From: Dysgonomonas sp. HGC4
GTDB taxonomy: Bacteria > Bacteroidota > Bacteroidia > Bacteroidales > Dysgonomonadaceae
Reading direction: 5' to 3'
Length of the DNA stretch: 37,204 bases
Assembly: GCF_001261715.1 (NCBI RefSeq)
Contig: NZ_CVRU01000091.1
Coordinates: 1-37,204, forward strand
Shown here: piece after piece, positions 1 to 7,158 of the stretch
Numbering within the stretch: the first letter of the stretch is position 1
Layout of the letters: each line of letters opens with the position of its first letter
Notes under the pieces: generated by a model
What the model was told of the DNA's origin: nothing
The model's input: only the letters and a program-made list of their open reading frames with translations
The model's database searches: none
Program-made: the position numbers and the translations under genes

Positions 1-1089
1 AAACGATTGATTTTTGTCTATCCATTTCTGATAAAAGTTGTGATTTTAATGATTTTCGAGTTTTTGTATCTAATGACTTGGTTGGGGAAATAGATGAAAT
101 GTTAAGCTCAAATTCTGCATTTTCTTTCTTTGAGGAAATAAAATCAGGAAATCCAAAACTGACAGTAAAATGACCTGTAACTCCCTTGAAATTAAAATGT
201 ATACTGATTCTAAGCTCCAAATTATCAGATGTTTATGAAATTTATTTTCTTCAATAAAGAACTTTTTATCTAATGATTTTCCAGATAATAAGATTTTATT
301 CATATCCTCCATCCATTTAATTTCTTCTGGTAGTATAGTATCCTCTGGTCTCATAGAAATATCTTTTATATTATCACAAGAAAAATATTCACATTCTAAA
401 TGATTAGTCAGCCTAAAAAAGAAAATAAAGCGTTCTTCGTTTGAGAATTCTTTAAAGATTATCTTTTTTAGAACCTCGTCATTGGATATTTTACCTTTTT
501 TCTTATATTGATCAATTTGCTTTTTTACAGCGAATAAGGCTATATCCTTAGTTTCAGGAGCAGTGTGTGATATAATAACTCTCCCTTTTCCATTCTCTTC
601 ATTGATAAAATCAAACGAACCAAAAAAAAGATTGGTCTGCTCATACCATGATTTATTTATATCATTTCTTTTAATTGTAAATTCCGCACGTAAGTGATTA
701 AGGTTATTATCAACAGGAACAAGTCTAATTGGCTGTTCTAATGTACAAGTTGGTAGATTTTGTTTTATAAAATCATTTACATCAACAATTAGAGAGTCTG
801 AACTATATATTTGAATATTTTCATTCCATTTAATTTCTCTCGAAAATACTTTTACATTATCTTCTTTTGTAGAGAAAGCTTCTCTTATTTGATCAAATTC
901 ACTTGGGGATAATAATAAAGTTTGTAATAAAGGAACCATAAAATCTTTTTCTGTATTTAATGTAAAGATTCCACGTTCTTTCAAAATTCTATGTAATTCA
1001 GAATTAGACAAAAATTTCTGATTTGCAAATCCTCTTAAGTGTTCTCCATAAGGAATTATTTTATGTATATCTTTATGCTCTGTATTCAT
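1..1089 (-). CDS. GapS4b-like partner of a nuclease defence module; frameshifted and cut by the left edge
   Basis: Begins at the ATG ending at 1089, 3 bases after the stop of the nuclease gene, so the two form one operon. The N-terminus has a conserved-looking block (IIPYGEHLRGF, then LKERGIF, then SPSEF and KED), which I recall from the GapS4b partner of GAPS4; this is from memory, not a search. The uninterrupted frame stops at 70, but its last ~50 residues (from about 230 leftwards) look non-native, hydrophobic and unstructured. A second frame that opens at about 237 reads well-formed protein (DNLELRISIHFNFKGV and on) without a stop to base 1. Adding one base to the T run at 232-234 (AAA on the coding strand) joins the two frames. 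So either the gene is a natural frameshift mutant or the assembly has a homopolymer error. No catalytic motif is evident in it. Confidence 0.6.
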
Positions 1090-1092
1090 AAT

Positions 1093-2025
1093 TTAAAATA
1101 CATTTAAGGAGTTATTAAAATTGACAACATTTATAATTTTTGTAAATTCAGAGGATTGAAATTTCTGTTTTGCTATAGTGACAGACTGTCTGTGATTAAG
1201 TTCCTCATAGTCAGGAAAAGCAATTATAACCTCTCCTATAAGATCAGTTGTAATATCTTTAGATAAACCAATCAATCTGATTAAATCATCTTCTTCAAAG
1301 TTATTAAGTGTTGCAATAAACAGACACGTCTCTTTAGTATTGTCCCTATTAACTAATTTAATGGGAATTATACTTGAGTTAAGATATTCAACGGGTAGGA
1401 TTTTTCCTGTATTTTGTCTGTTTTGTGGATTAATATTTTGTCCTGTATTTGGATAGTAGAAGAAATAATCATATTTCTTTTCCATAATCTTAATATATTT
1501 CATTACTTCAAGAATAAAAGCTATCCTCATATTATCAACAATATATATAGTCCTATTTGCAATGGCATCAATACGTGCAGAAGAAACCATAGATATTAAA
1601 TCATCATTACTGTCAGATTGATTATTAAGCCAAAATAAAACTCCAATATCATTTATAGACGAACATGGGTTATTAACAAGTATAGAATTCTTAAAATCGG
1701 AACATTCAAAACATTCTAATGTAGTAATTAGATCATCCATAAATTCCTTAAAGAGTTTTGTCGGACTATTAGGATATTTTATCGTTTTATACTTAGAAGA
1801 AATAACAATGTTATTTAATTGTCCTGATACCAAAGGGCTAATGTAGGAATAAAAGAAATCAATCCCATGAGTCTCTTTAGGCTTTCCTTTATCATTTAAA
1901 TGTTGCTCTGAATTAATACATTTTAATGTAACTCCTGAGGATAAATCATTCCATCCTATAATAGAGAAAAATCTTTCAACTACTTTTTCTCCATACTCTC
2001 CAATTTTTTTTGACCATTCACCCAT
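1093..2025 (-). CDS. PD-(D/E)XK-like nuclease, candidate GapS4a-type defence effector
   Basis: A 310-residue soluble protein. The N-terminal ~80 residues fit a PD-(D/E)XK restriction-like fold: an early helix with E13/E17 (GEYGEKVVERFF), Asp56 in HGIDFFYSY, then the strand IVISSKYK, where Ser76-x-Lys78 stands in the (D/E/Q/S)xK position. The C-terminal half is mixed alpha/beta with no motif I recognise. It is the first gene of a two-gene unit; its partner starts 3 bases after its stop. Size, order and nuclease fold agree with GAPS4, a described anti-phage system of a PD-(D/E)XK protein plus a partner, but the assignment is inference from remembered family features. A restriction-like nuclease of another family is the main alternative. 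It sits at the cargo end of a mobilizable island next to another toxin-like gene. Confidence 0.6.
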   Translation of the reverse strand: MGEWSKKIGEYGEKVVERFFSIIGWNDLSSGVTLKCINSEQHLNDKGKPKETHGIDFFYSYISPLVSGQLNNIVISSKYKTIKYPNSPTKLFKEFMDDLITTLECFECSDFKNSILVNNPCSSINDIGVLFWLNNQSDSNDDLISMVSSARIDAIANRTIYIVDNMRIAFILEVMKYIKIMEKKYDYFFYYPNTGQNINPQNRQNTGKILPVEYLNSSIIPIKLVNRDNTKETCLFIATLNNFEEDDLIRLIGLSKDITTDLIGEVIIAFPDYEELNHRQSVTIAKQKFQSSEFTKIINVVNFNNSLNVF

Positions 2026-2051
2026 AGTATTATATCTAATTAATTAATAAT

Positions 2052-2945
2052 CTATTTCTCTCCATACTCTCTAATCTTCCCCTCACAAATCCTCTTTGTA
2101 ATATCTCTTAGCAATTCCACTTTCGGAACAAGCGCATTAATATCTTCCTTTGTTACTACAAAATCTGGATCATAGCGTCCATTTACATAAGCCGCCTTGA
2201 TAAGTTCAAAAAGCCTTTTCTCTTCTGCTGTATCCTGTGGAAAGACTTTGATAAACTCATTAGAATATCTCTTTACGGAGTTTAGCAATTTCGTCAGATT
2301 GTGTTGTTTCGGGTTTTCCAGTGTATTAACTAGGCGAATAGCATAAATAAGATTTTCGCAAGCTTGGTGAAGTTGAAAGGATGCATTTTTGTAATATTCG
2401 CTATTATCTTTAGTATAGGAAAATTTAGCCATTTCTAGGAATACGTTAGCAGTCTTAAACTTATCATCAAAATACTCCTGAGCCTGTTGTTTTATTTCTT
2501 CAAAGCTAAGTTTACGTCTCCTTGCTAATTTATGTTTACCACTATCATATAATACAACACCCTCTTGCTTTATCTGCGTATAGAAGTATCGACCTTCATT
2601 CAGGTATTTATTCAGCTTTTTCATGTCCTCACTGATGAACTGAACGGGAGGCTGTCTGTCAGGGTCTTTTGCCCTGTCATAATACAAATCTTCTACATTA
2701 CTAAGCGACCTGATTGCTCCTCCATCCGATACTCCGCTTGTGACAACTAATATATCGTAATCGCTTACATAAAACTGTAGTTTACCAAATTCATATTTTT
2801 CATCATACACCACATAGTCATTTCGCGCATAGCTGCCGAAGAGGATTATCATTTCGGTTTGTTTTAGCCTCTGTAAAATAGACTCAACAATAAAATGTAA
2901 ATCTCTCTGGTTTGTTGATGGTAAATATGATATTGACTTTTTCAT
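2052..2945 (-). CDS. Nucleotidyltransferase-HEPN fusion protein
   Basis: I chose the ATG ending at 2945 (297 residues). An upstream ATG at 3095 adds 50 residues with no domain character. Residues ~15-140 form a minimal nucleotidyltransferase fold: Gly37-Ser38 in LFGSYARND and the metal-binding pair Asp62-x-Asp64 in SDYDILVV. The spacing between these motifs is longer than the usual ~10 residues because of an insertion (VVYDEKYEFGKLQFY). Residues ~160-290 resemble a HEPN domain (FQLHQACENLIYAIRL helix and the late NGRYDPDF motif); I see no clear RxxxxH ribonuclease motif. In bicistronic HEPN-MNT toxin-antitoxin pairs the transferase adenylylates the HEPN RNase. Here both are on one chain, a layout known in Bacteroidota. 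Function is inferred; defence or stress signalling fits its place between the nuclease module and the mobilization genes. Confidence 0.75.
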   Translation of the reverse strand: MKKSISYLPSTNQRDLHFIVESILQRLKQTEMIILFGSYARNDYVVYDEKYEFGKLQFYVSDYDILVVTSGVSDGGAIRSLSNVEDLYYDRAKDPDRQPPVQFISEDMKKLNKYLNEGRYFYTQIKQEGVVLYDSGKHKLARRRKLSFEEIKQQAQEYFDDKFKTANVFLEMAKFSYTKDNSEYYKNASFQLHQACENLIYAIRLVNTLENPKQHNLTKLLNSVKRYSNEFIKVFPQDTAEEKRLFELIKAAYVNGRYDPDFVVTKEDINALVPKVELLRDITKRICEGKIREYGEK

Positions 2946-3180
2946 ACATATATATTCGTTTACTGCAAATTTAGCTATAAAAATAATAAAAGGGTCTGTG
3001 ACCCTAAAGATATTGAAAAAAGGAAAACAAGGGTTATCTTTTTGTTTGTTAATTGTATATTTGTATTTACATCCTGCTTCTTGTCGGTTTGACATAAAAT
3101 TCAGACTGACTACTCAACACCGCAGAGATATAATTATTACATAATATTTATATCGGCTTGATTCTTCAATCAGGCTTTAA

Positions 3181-3573
3181 ATGCGGATATTTATGCAAAA
3201 TGAAAATACTAAATTCAACACGTTGCTCGAACATGGCTGGTCTATTCTTGGTAAATCAGCGGATGATCTGAAAGCAACCTACAAAGACTATCCTATTTGC
3301 CTTATAGAATATATTGAGAAAGAGGTACACGAACACATTATAGAAGTACGCTTTGATAATGAAGAGGCTACAATTTCTATTTCATTTGACAAAGAAAACA
3401 AGTGTGATGCTTCTTTTTTATTTTTTGATTCGACAGAAAAGGATGAGTTATTAATTAGCCATTTAATAGATTCGGCAGATTACGACTTTAGAAAAGGCTG
3501 TTTTGAACTTCCCTCCTGTTCGTTGAAGATAAAAGAAACGAAAACTGAAACCTGTTTTTATCTCTTTCGGTAA
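3181..3573 (+). CDS. Small hypothetical protein of the mobile element
   Basis: The only clear plus-strand gene in the window: 130 residues from the ATG at 3181, or 126 from the second ATG at 3193. No signal peptide or membrane segment. The composition is acidic with alternating beta-strand patterns (EHIIEVRFDN, TISISFDKEN, SFLFFDSTE), suggesting a small alpha/beta protein. I recognise no family. It is transcribed away from the nucleotidyltransferase-HEPN gene and converges on the mobilization cassette, separated from it by a strong bidirectional hairpin, so it has its own promoter in the ~235-base gap at 2946-3180. It may belong to the element's maintenance or mobilization set, but nothing in the sequence shows this. 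Confidence 0.6.
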   Translation: MRIFMQNENTKFNTLLEHGWSILGKSADDLKATYKDYPICLIEYIEKEVHEHIIEVRFDNEEATISISFDKENKCDASFLFFDSTEKDELLISHLIDSADYDFRKGCFELPSCSLKIKETKTETCFYLFR

Positions 3574-3582
3574 TATCAGAAT

Positions 3583-3614
3583 AAAGGCAAAGCTCTTGGC
3601 TTTGCCTTTGTTTT
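3583..3614. terminator. Bidirectional intrinsic terminator
   Basis: A perfect 10-bp stem (AAAGGCAAAG at 3583-3592, CTTTGCCTTT at 3600-3609) with a 7-base loop, followed by a T-rich tract on the plus strand and preceded by A residues that give U on the other strand. It lies between the convergent genes ending at 3573 and 3618 and should stop transcription from both sides. Confidence 0.85.
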
Positions 3615-3617
3615 ACT

Positions 3618-4295
3618 TTACTTTACATCCAGCTCCTCAATCTCCTTATCCAACTTCTGTATTGTTTCTTCATTCTGTTTCTTTAGCTCTTGCTTCCGAG
3701 CGTGCTCTTGCAATCGATGCTCATAATCAATCACACTTTTACGGATATTGTTCACAACGTAGGCACTATCCGAATAATAGAAGAAATTCTCTAAGCGTGT
3801 AATCTCATTCGGCAAGATACCATTCTTCATCTTCACAAACCTATATTTTAGGTCATTATCCGTTAATTTACAATTCTCTTGATACTGATTGTAGTTACCA
3901 AACAAAGAACAAAATAGACCTAGTGAAAGAAAAATAATAGCAATAAATATTTTACTCGACTTAAAATCAATGGAATACCTGTTTATAACGATACTTGGCT
4001 GTCTTACAAGCTCATTTATCTCTGCGACTTTTTGATTCATAGACAGACTAACCGACTTGTCCCCCTCTTTTTGCAGCTCTTTAATGCTATCGGTTAGCTC
4101 CTTTCCGAATTTTTCCAGGTCTTTGGCGGTAATACCTTCTTTCGCCTGATCGATAGTATTTTGTATCTTATTCAGTAAATCAGCAGTCAATGCCGACTGA
4201 GGGTTTTTCTTTATTGTATCTTTGATTTCATCTAATGTCTGGGCAAAACCATCGAATACAATTTGTATATCTGTATTTTCCTCTTCTTTTTTCAT
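3618..4295 (-). CDS. Membrane-anchored mobilization accessory protein
   Basis: A 225-residue protein starting 4 bases after the relaxase stop, so translationally tied to it. Residues ~1-105 are charged and predicted helical or coiled-coil (repeated DQAKEGI and DSIKELQKE type heptads). One hydrophobic segment follows at ~115-135 (IFIAIIFLSLGLFCSLFG). The C-terminal ~35 residues are again a strong charged coiled coil (KQELKKQNEETIQKLDKE). It has no enzyme motif. Its position after a relaxase is typical of accessory genes in Bacteroidota mobilizable elements. A plausible role is holding the relaxosome at the membrane near the host conjugation machinery, which is inference from topology and context. 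Confidence 0.65.
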   Translation of the reverse strand: MKKEEENTDIQIVFDGFAQTLDEIKDTIKKNPQSALTADLLNKIQNTIDQAKEGITAKDLEKFGKELTDSIKELQKEGDKSVSLSMNQKVAEINELVRQPSIVINRYSIDFKSSKIFIAIIFLSLGLFCSLFGNYNQYQENCKLTDNDLKYRFVKMKNGILPNEITRLENFFYYSDSAYVVNNIRKSVIDYEHRLQEHARKQELKKQNEETIQKLDKEIEELDVK

Positions 4296-4299
4296 ATCG

Positions 4300-5118
4300 C
4301 TATCTTTTTATACCTTTTGGTTTATTGCTTATATTCTGGTTATTAGACTGATTTGTAGCTTGAGATTGCTCTTGTTCTTCCCTTTGTTTTTGAGCTTTTT
4401 CCTGTAAGAGTTTATCCAGTTTCGAGTAACTGAAACTACGGTCTATATCCGAGCCTTTGAAAGTGATCTTATCGATGGTAAAAGATATCCCTTGCACTTC
4501 ATCGGTTTGCCCTTTATATTTATAGGCTATGCCGATTCCTTTTTCTTTCAACAGCTTATCTAGTTCAGTCCAATTGGTTGCTTTTTTCAAAGCTCCTTTT
4601 ATTCCATCATGTACCTGATATTTGGTTTTATCTTTTCCTCTAAGTTTCTGCTGCTTTACGTTATCCTTTCCTTTACCATAGGTCAGACTGTACTTGTTTT
4701 TCAGTTTCTTACAAACTGCTTCGTTTCTATAGCGATCGTTTTTATCGCTGATAACTTTGCCATTATTGTCGATACGGTTATATACCAGATGAACATGAGG
4801 ATTATCATTATCGAAGTGTCGGACTAGAATATATTGAGTATCTTTTATTCCCATATTCTCCATATATTCTTTGGCTAAAGTTATCATTGCTCCATCAGTA
4901 AGCCTTTCTTTATCAGCGGGCAGATAGCTTAATGATATATGCCCGACAGGATGTTTAATCTTAGGTTTCATCAGCCGTTGGGTATGGAAACTCTGGATAA
5001 TACTTTTTACATCACTTAGTAATACACCTTCGGCTACCAATAGTTTTGCATCCTGCTTATTCATCACATAATTGACGCATCCTTTAAATGCTGCTCTTTT
5101 CATAACTTTTCCAATCAT
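4300..5118 (-). CDS. Relaxase/mobilization nuclease (MobA/VirD2 family, MOB-P-like)
   Basis: The enzyme that nicks one strand at oriT and carries it during transfer. The N-terminus shows the family motifs in order: Tyr17 in GCVNYVM, the candidate catalytic tyrosine; His60 in GHISLSY; and the three-histidine metal site in HFDNDNPHVHLVYNR (His101, His108, His110). The start at 5118 is chosen because the core strand (MIGKVMKRAAFKG) begins there; it overlaps the end of mobC by 35 bases, a sign of translational coupling. At 272 residues it is shorter than many relaxases of this family, with only a Q/E/N-rich tail after ~245 and no helicase or primase domain. The element is therefore mobilizable rather than self-transmissible, needing a conjugation apparatus in trans. 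Confidence 0.93.
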   Translation of the reverse strand: MIGKVMKRAAFKGCVNYVMNKQDAKLLVAEGVLLSDVKSIIQSFHTQRLMKPKIKHPVGHISLSYLPADKERLTDGAMITLAKEYMENMGIKDTQYILVRHFDNDNPHVHLVYNRIDNNGKVISDKNDRYRNEAVCKKLKNKYSLTYGKGKDNVKQQKLRGKDKTKYQVHDGIKGALKKATNWTELDKLLKEKGIGIAYKYKGQTDEVQGISFTIDKITFKGSDIDRSFSYSKLDKLLQEKAQKQREEQEQSQATNQSNNQNISNKPKGIKR

Positions 5119-5473
5119 TTGAGAGTTGATTTATGATACTTATTACTATACCCCGAAGGTTAATCACATCAGAAGCCACATTTTTGAATCCATCCCTGTT
5201 GGCTGTCCGAGCCAATTGATTCAGGTTGTTTGCTTCTCCTGATAGTTTACGAAGTATATCCGCATCGGATTTACTTATTCGCTGTACCACTTTTCCAGTT
5301 AGTAAAACTGAACGGACAAATTTACTCAGGCTTACGCCTGCATCTTTTGCTCTTTTCTTTAAAGCCATATATTCAATACCCGAAATTCGGGCACTAATAA
5401 CTTTCTCTTTTAGCTTCTTTTTAGCAATATTTTTATTAGAAATAAGTTTATTATTTAGCATATTCAAATCCAT
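5084..5473 (-). CDS. mobC: Relaxosome protein MobC family
   Basis: A 129-residue basic DNA-binding accessory protein. The N-terminal third has a ribbon-helix-helix-like pattern (VISARISGIEYMALKKRAKD, then AGVSLSKFVRSVLL). The C-terminal half carries the MobC family signature around LSGEANNLNQLARTAN (residues ~78-93). Such proteins bind oriT, help open it and raise relaxase nicking. The start could also be the second ATG at 5461. The gene overlaps the relaxase start by 35 bases and lies directly downstream of the hairpin-rich oriT-like region, the normal order in Bacteroidota mobilizable elements. Confidence 0.9.
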   Translation of the reverse strand: MDLNMLNNKLISNKNIAKKKLKEKVISARISGIEYMALKKRAKDAGVSLSKFVRSVLLTGKVVQRISKSDADILRKLSGEANNLNQLARTANRDGFKNVASDVINLRGIVISIINQLSNDWKSYEKSSI

Positions 5474-5525
5474 TTTTGATTAAAAAATTTCTCTCCAAAA
5501 CTGCGACCATCGGGAGCGGTTTCCC

Positions 5526-5576
5526 CTCCGCCAAAGGCGGAGCAAGGTAGGAAATGTATACATTTCCATAACCTTG
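5526..5576. repeat. Tandem inverted repeats in the oriT-like region
   Basis: First a hairpin, CTCCGCC at 5526-5532 and GGCGGAG at 5536-5542 with an AAA loop. Next to it is an 18-bp perfect palindrome, GGAAATGTATACATTTCC (5550-5567), flanked by the inverted arms CAAGGT (5543-5548) and ACCTTG (5571-5576). The set forms a binding platform of the kind used by MobC and relaxase proteins; that use is inferred. Confidence 0.8.
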
Positions 5577-5734
5577 CCACACACTATCCAAAAGGGCTTT
5601 GCTTCCGTTTGGAATTGCAGAATATTCAAAATCCAGTGCACAAAACTGAGGACTTTAGCACAGGTTGATTTACCCACTAAACCATCACATCCAAACACCA
5701 ACAACTCATCGGTCGGGGATCGCCCTCGCGGCAA

Positions 5735-5754
5735 GGGGGGAGACCACTCCTCCC
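5735..5754. repeat. GC-rich hairpin at the distal end of the oriT-like region
   Basis: GGGGGGAG (5735-5742) pairs with CTCCTCCC (5747-5754) across a 4-base ACCA loop, with one G-U type pair. It stands out against the AT-rich background and lies just after the stop of the DUF3853 gene, so it could serve as oriT structure, as a terminator for that gene, or both. Confidence 0.6.
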
Positions 5755-5771
5755 GACGAGCGAAAAGAGTT

Positions 5772-6086
5772 TTATTTTCGTCCTCCTGATTTTTGTCCTG
5801 CCAGTTCTAAAGCTTGTTCAGCATCAACGATAATCTTCCTGCCGATTTGTGTAATGGCTTTCGCTATCTTACCACTTTTCTTGATTCGGCTTGCAGTAGG
5901 AATACTACAATCAAACAAACGAGCAATACCCGCTATGCCATACACATACTTTTTAGTAGTGTCAGGCACAACTATGGTTGATTGCTGTTGCATTTTCGGT
6001 TCAACATGTTGTTGTAGAAGCAAGAATTCTTCGCCTGTCATTTGCCACAAAGGCTTTAACCTAAGTTCATCAAAATTCATAATCAT
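5772..6086 (-). CDS. DUF3853 family helix-turn-helix protein
   Basis: About 104 residues. The start is the ATG at 6086, or the one at 6080; the frame can open 1 codon earlier at a TTG, which I reject. The N-terminus carries MTGEEFLLLQQHVEP. The core, VYGIAGIARLFDCSIPTASRI, is a helix-turn-helix followed by a short wing (SGKIAKAITQIGRKIIVDAEQ), which matches the DUF3853 family as I know it: small MerR/excisionase-like DNA-binding proteins of Bacteroidota mobile elements. It lies upstream of the mobilization genes, with the oriT-like region between. It may act as an excisionase or regulator of transfer; no direct evidence separates these. Confidence 0.85.
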   Translation of the reverse strand: MIMNFDELRLKPLWQMTGEEFLLLQQHVEPKMQQQSTIVVPDTTKKYVYGIAGIARLFDCSIPTASRIKKSGKIAKAITQIGRKIIVDAEQALELAGQKSGGRK

Positions 6087-6173
6087 CAAAATTTAAAATG
6101 ACAGCAATCTGATAGCCGGCCGGTCTACCGTCATGCGATGTGGTAAAAATAATGAGAATAGGAAAGGGTGGTC

Positions 6174-6263
6174 AGAAATCGTAGTTGATCGGATTTCTAA
6201 CTTTTGATAGTGAGTGATTTACGATGATAGTCTGTGCTACGATTTCGTAGTTCGGTCGTAGTG
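6174..6263. promoter_or_regulatory. Repeat-bearing intergenic region upstream of the DUF3853 gene
   Basis: Part of a 236-base gap without a gene. It holds an inverted repeat AGAAATC (6174-6180) / GATTTCT (6192-6198) and several copies of CGTAG: 6180-6184, 6246-6250 and 6257-6261 in direct orientation and CTACG at 6237-6241 inverted. These would suit binding sites for the DUF3853 protein or the relaxosome. The claim rests only on the repeats and their position. Confidence 0.35.
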
Positions 6264-6322
6264 AGTTTGGAGAAATTTGAGTGTCAGGGAAGGTTATTTA
6301 TTTTATTCAAGTCTCATTGATA

Positions 6323-7147
6323 TTATGGAATTCTTACATTCTTTTCTTTGTTTTGGAGTTGAAGTATCAATTTGTTGATATTTGCTAATAAAGTTTCTTC
6401 AGTTTTTATATAGCTAAGATATTTCAGAATATTTCTCTTTTTTGAAATAGATAAATTTTCAAAGTCTGGCATCAGTTGATACTTATTGAGGTATACGATT
6501 AAAAGGTTTGGTATTTCATATTCAACAACTACTCTTTCTGTATCCTGCTCAATTATAAAACTCGCAGTTTCGTTTAAAGCGGTATTTCCTCCTTTCATCA
6601 TAGCTTGATTTACAAAGAGACGAAAAGGTTTGTTTTTTACAGGAATCAACGTTTTTATAAAACTAAAACCATTAATTTCCCCCTTAATATCAATTTTCCC
6701 TTTTTTACAAATCAATTGATCTGTAACTTCCATAGGAACATCTACACACCAATTTATACCTGTTTTATAAATCTGTGCATCAAAGGTATATTTATCTAAT
6801 TCTTCCATCTGATTTTCCTTTATATTTTCTTCTTCAACTTTAAAATTGAAGTATTCTATAAATTTAACTTCTCCTATACTTTGTAATAACTTTTGATTTT
6901 CAATGAAGTCTTGTCCATATTTCAACCATCTTTTAGTAAAGCTCTTGAATTTTGCACATGGAAATATTTCACAATTGAAACAATGAGTTATGCCCTTTTC
7001 TTGGCAACAGAGATGGAACGTTTTACAATTTTCACAACGCAAAGAATTTATTTCTGCTCCTAAACATGGCTTTTTCTCTCTAACATAGATTGGGCAACCA
7101 CCACAAAACACTCCACAAGCAGGTACTCGACCTTTATATTCTTTCAT
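6323..7147 (-). CDS. DUF3795 Cys-rich domain fused to DUF1905/YdeI-like domain
   Basis: A 274-residue cytoplasmic protein. Residues ~8-70 are very rich in cysteine (CGVFCGGCPIYV, CENCKTFHLCC, CFNCEIFPC), the pattern of DUF3795, which probably binds zinc or an iron-sulfur cluster. Residues ~125-205 match the DUF1905 beta-barrel (VDVPMEV, GKIDIKGEINGFSF, KPFRLFVNQAM). The C-terminal ~60 residues are helical like the YdeI/OmpD-associated tail found with DUF1905. No activity is established for the fusion. It is followed and preceded by genes in the same direction (11-base gap to the unknown gene upstream), suggesting one cargo transcript. It may be an accessory stress gene rather than a mobility function. 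Confidence 0.75.
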   Translation of the reverse strand: MKEYKGRVPACGVFCGGCPIYVREKKPCLGAEINSLRCENCKTFHLCCQEKGITHCFNCEIFPCAKFKSFTKRWLKYGQDFIENQKLLQSIGEVKFIEYFNFKVEEENIKENQMEELDKYTFDAQIYKTGINWCVDVPMEVTDQLICKKGKIDIKGEINGFSFIKTLIPVKNKPFRLFVNQAMMKGGNTALNETASFIIEQDTERVVVEYEIPNLLIVYLNKYQLMPDFENLSISKKRNILKYLSYIKTEETLLANINKLILQLQNKEKNVRIP

Positions 7148-7158
7148 TGTGAGTTATT

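Larger units (their letters stand above)
5480..5771. other. Candidate oriT region (non-coding, hairpin-rich)
   Basis: About 290 bases between mobC and the DUF3853 gene with clearly higher GC than the flanks and no credible gene. It contains a 7-bp GC hairpin with a 3-base loop, an 18-bp perfect palindrome inside a longer imperfect one, and an 8-bp hairpin near the far end. Position immediately upstream of mobC and the relaxase plus this density of inverted repeats is what an origin of transfer looks like. I could not identify the nic site. Open frames across it on both strands are by chance or reflect sequence conserved for DNA function. Confidence 0.5.

Noticed and set aside
2946-3095. Longer N-terminus for the nucleotidyltransferase-HEPN gene
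   Set aside because: The added 50 residues show no domain, and the transferase fold starts right after the ATG at 2945.
5480-5734. An 84-residue minus-strand frame with a Walker-like GLVGKST reading
   Set aside because: It lies over the palindromes of the oriT-like region, and its product is Trp/Arg-rich with no fold pattern. The conserved DNA explains it better.
5574-6096. Plus-strand frames across the oriT-like region and the DUF3853 gene
   Set aside because: They are antisense to a recognised gene and cross the hairpins; no domain or plausible protein composition.
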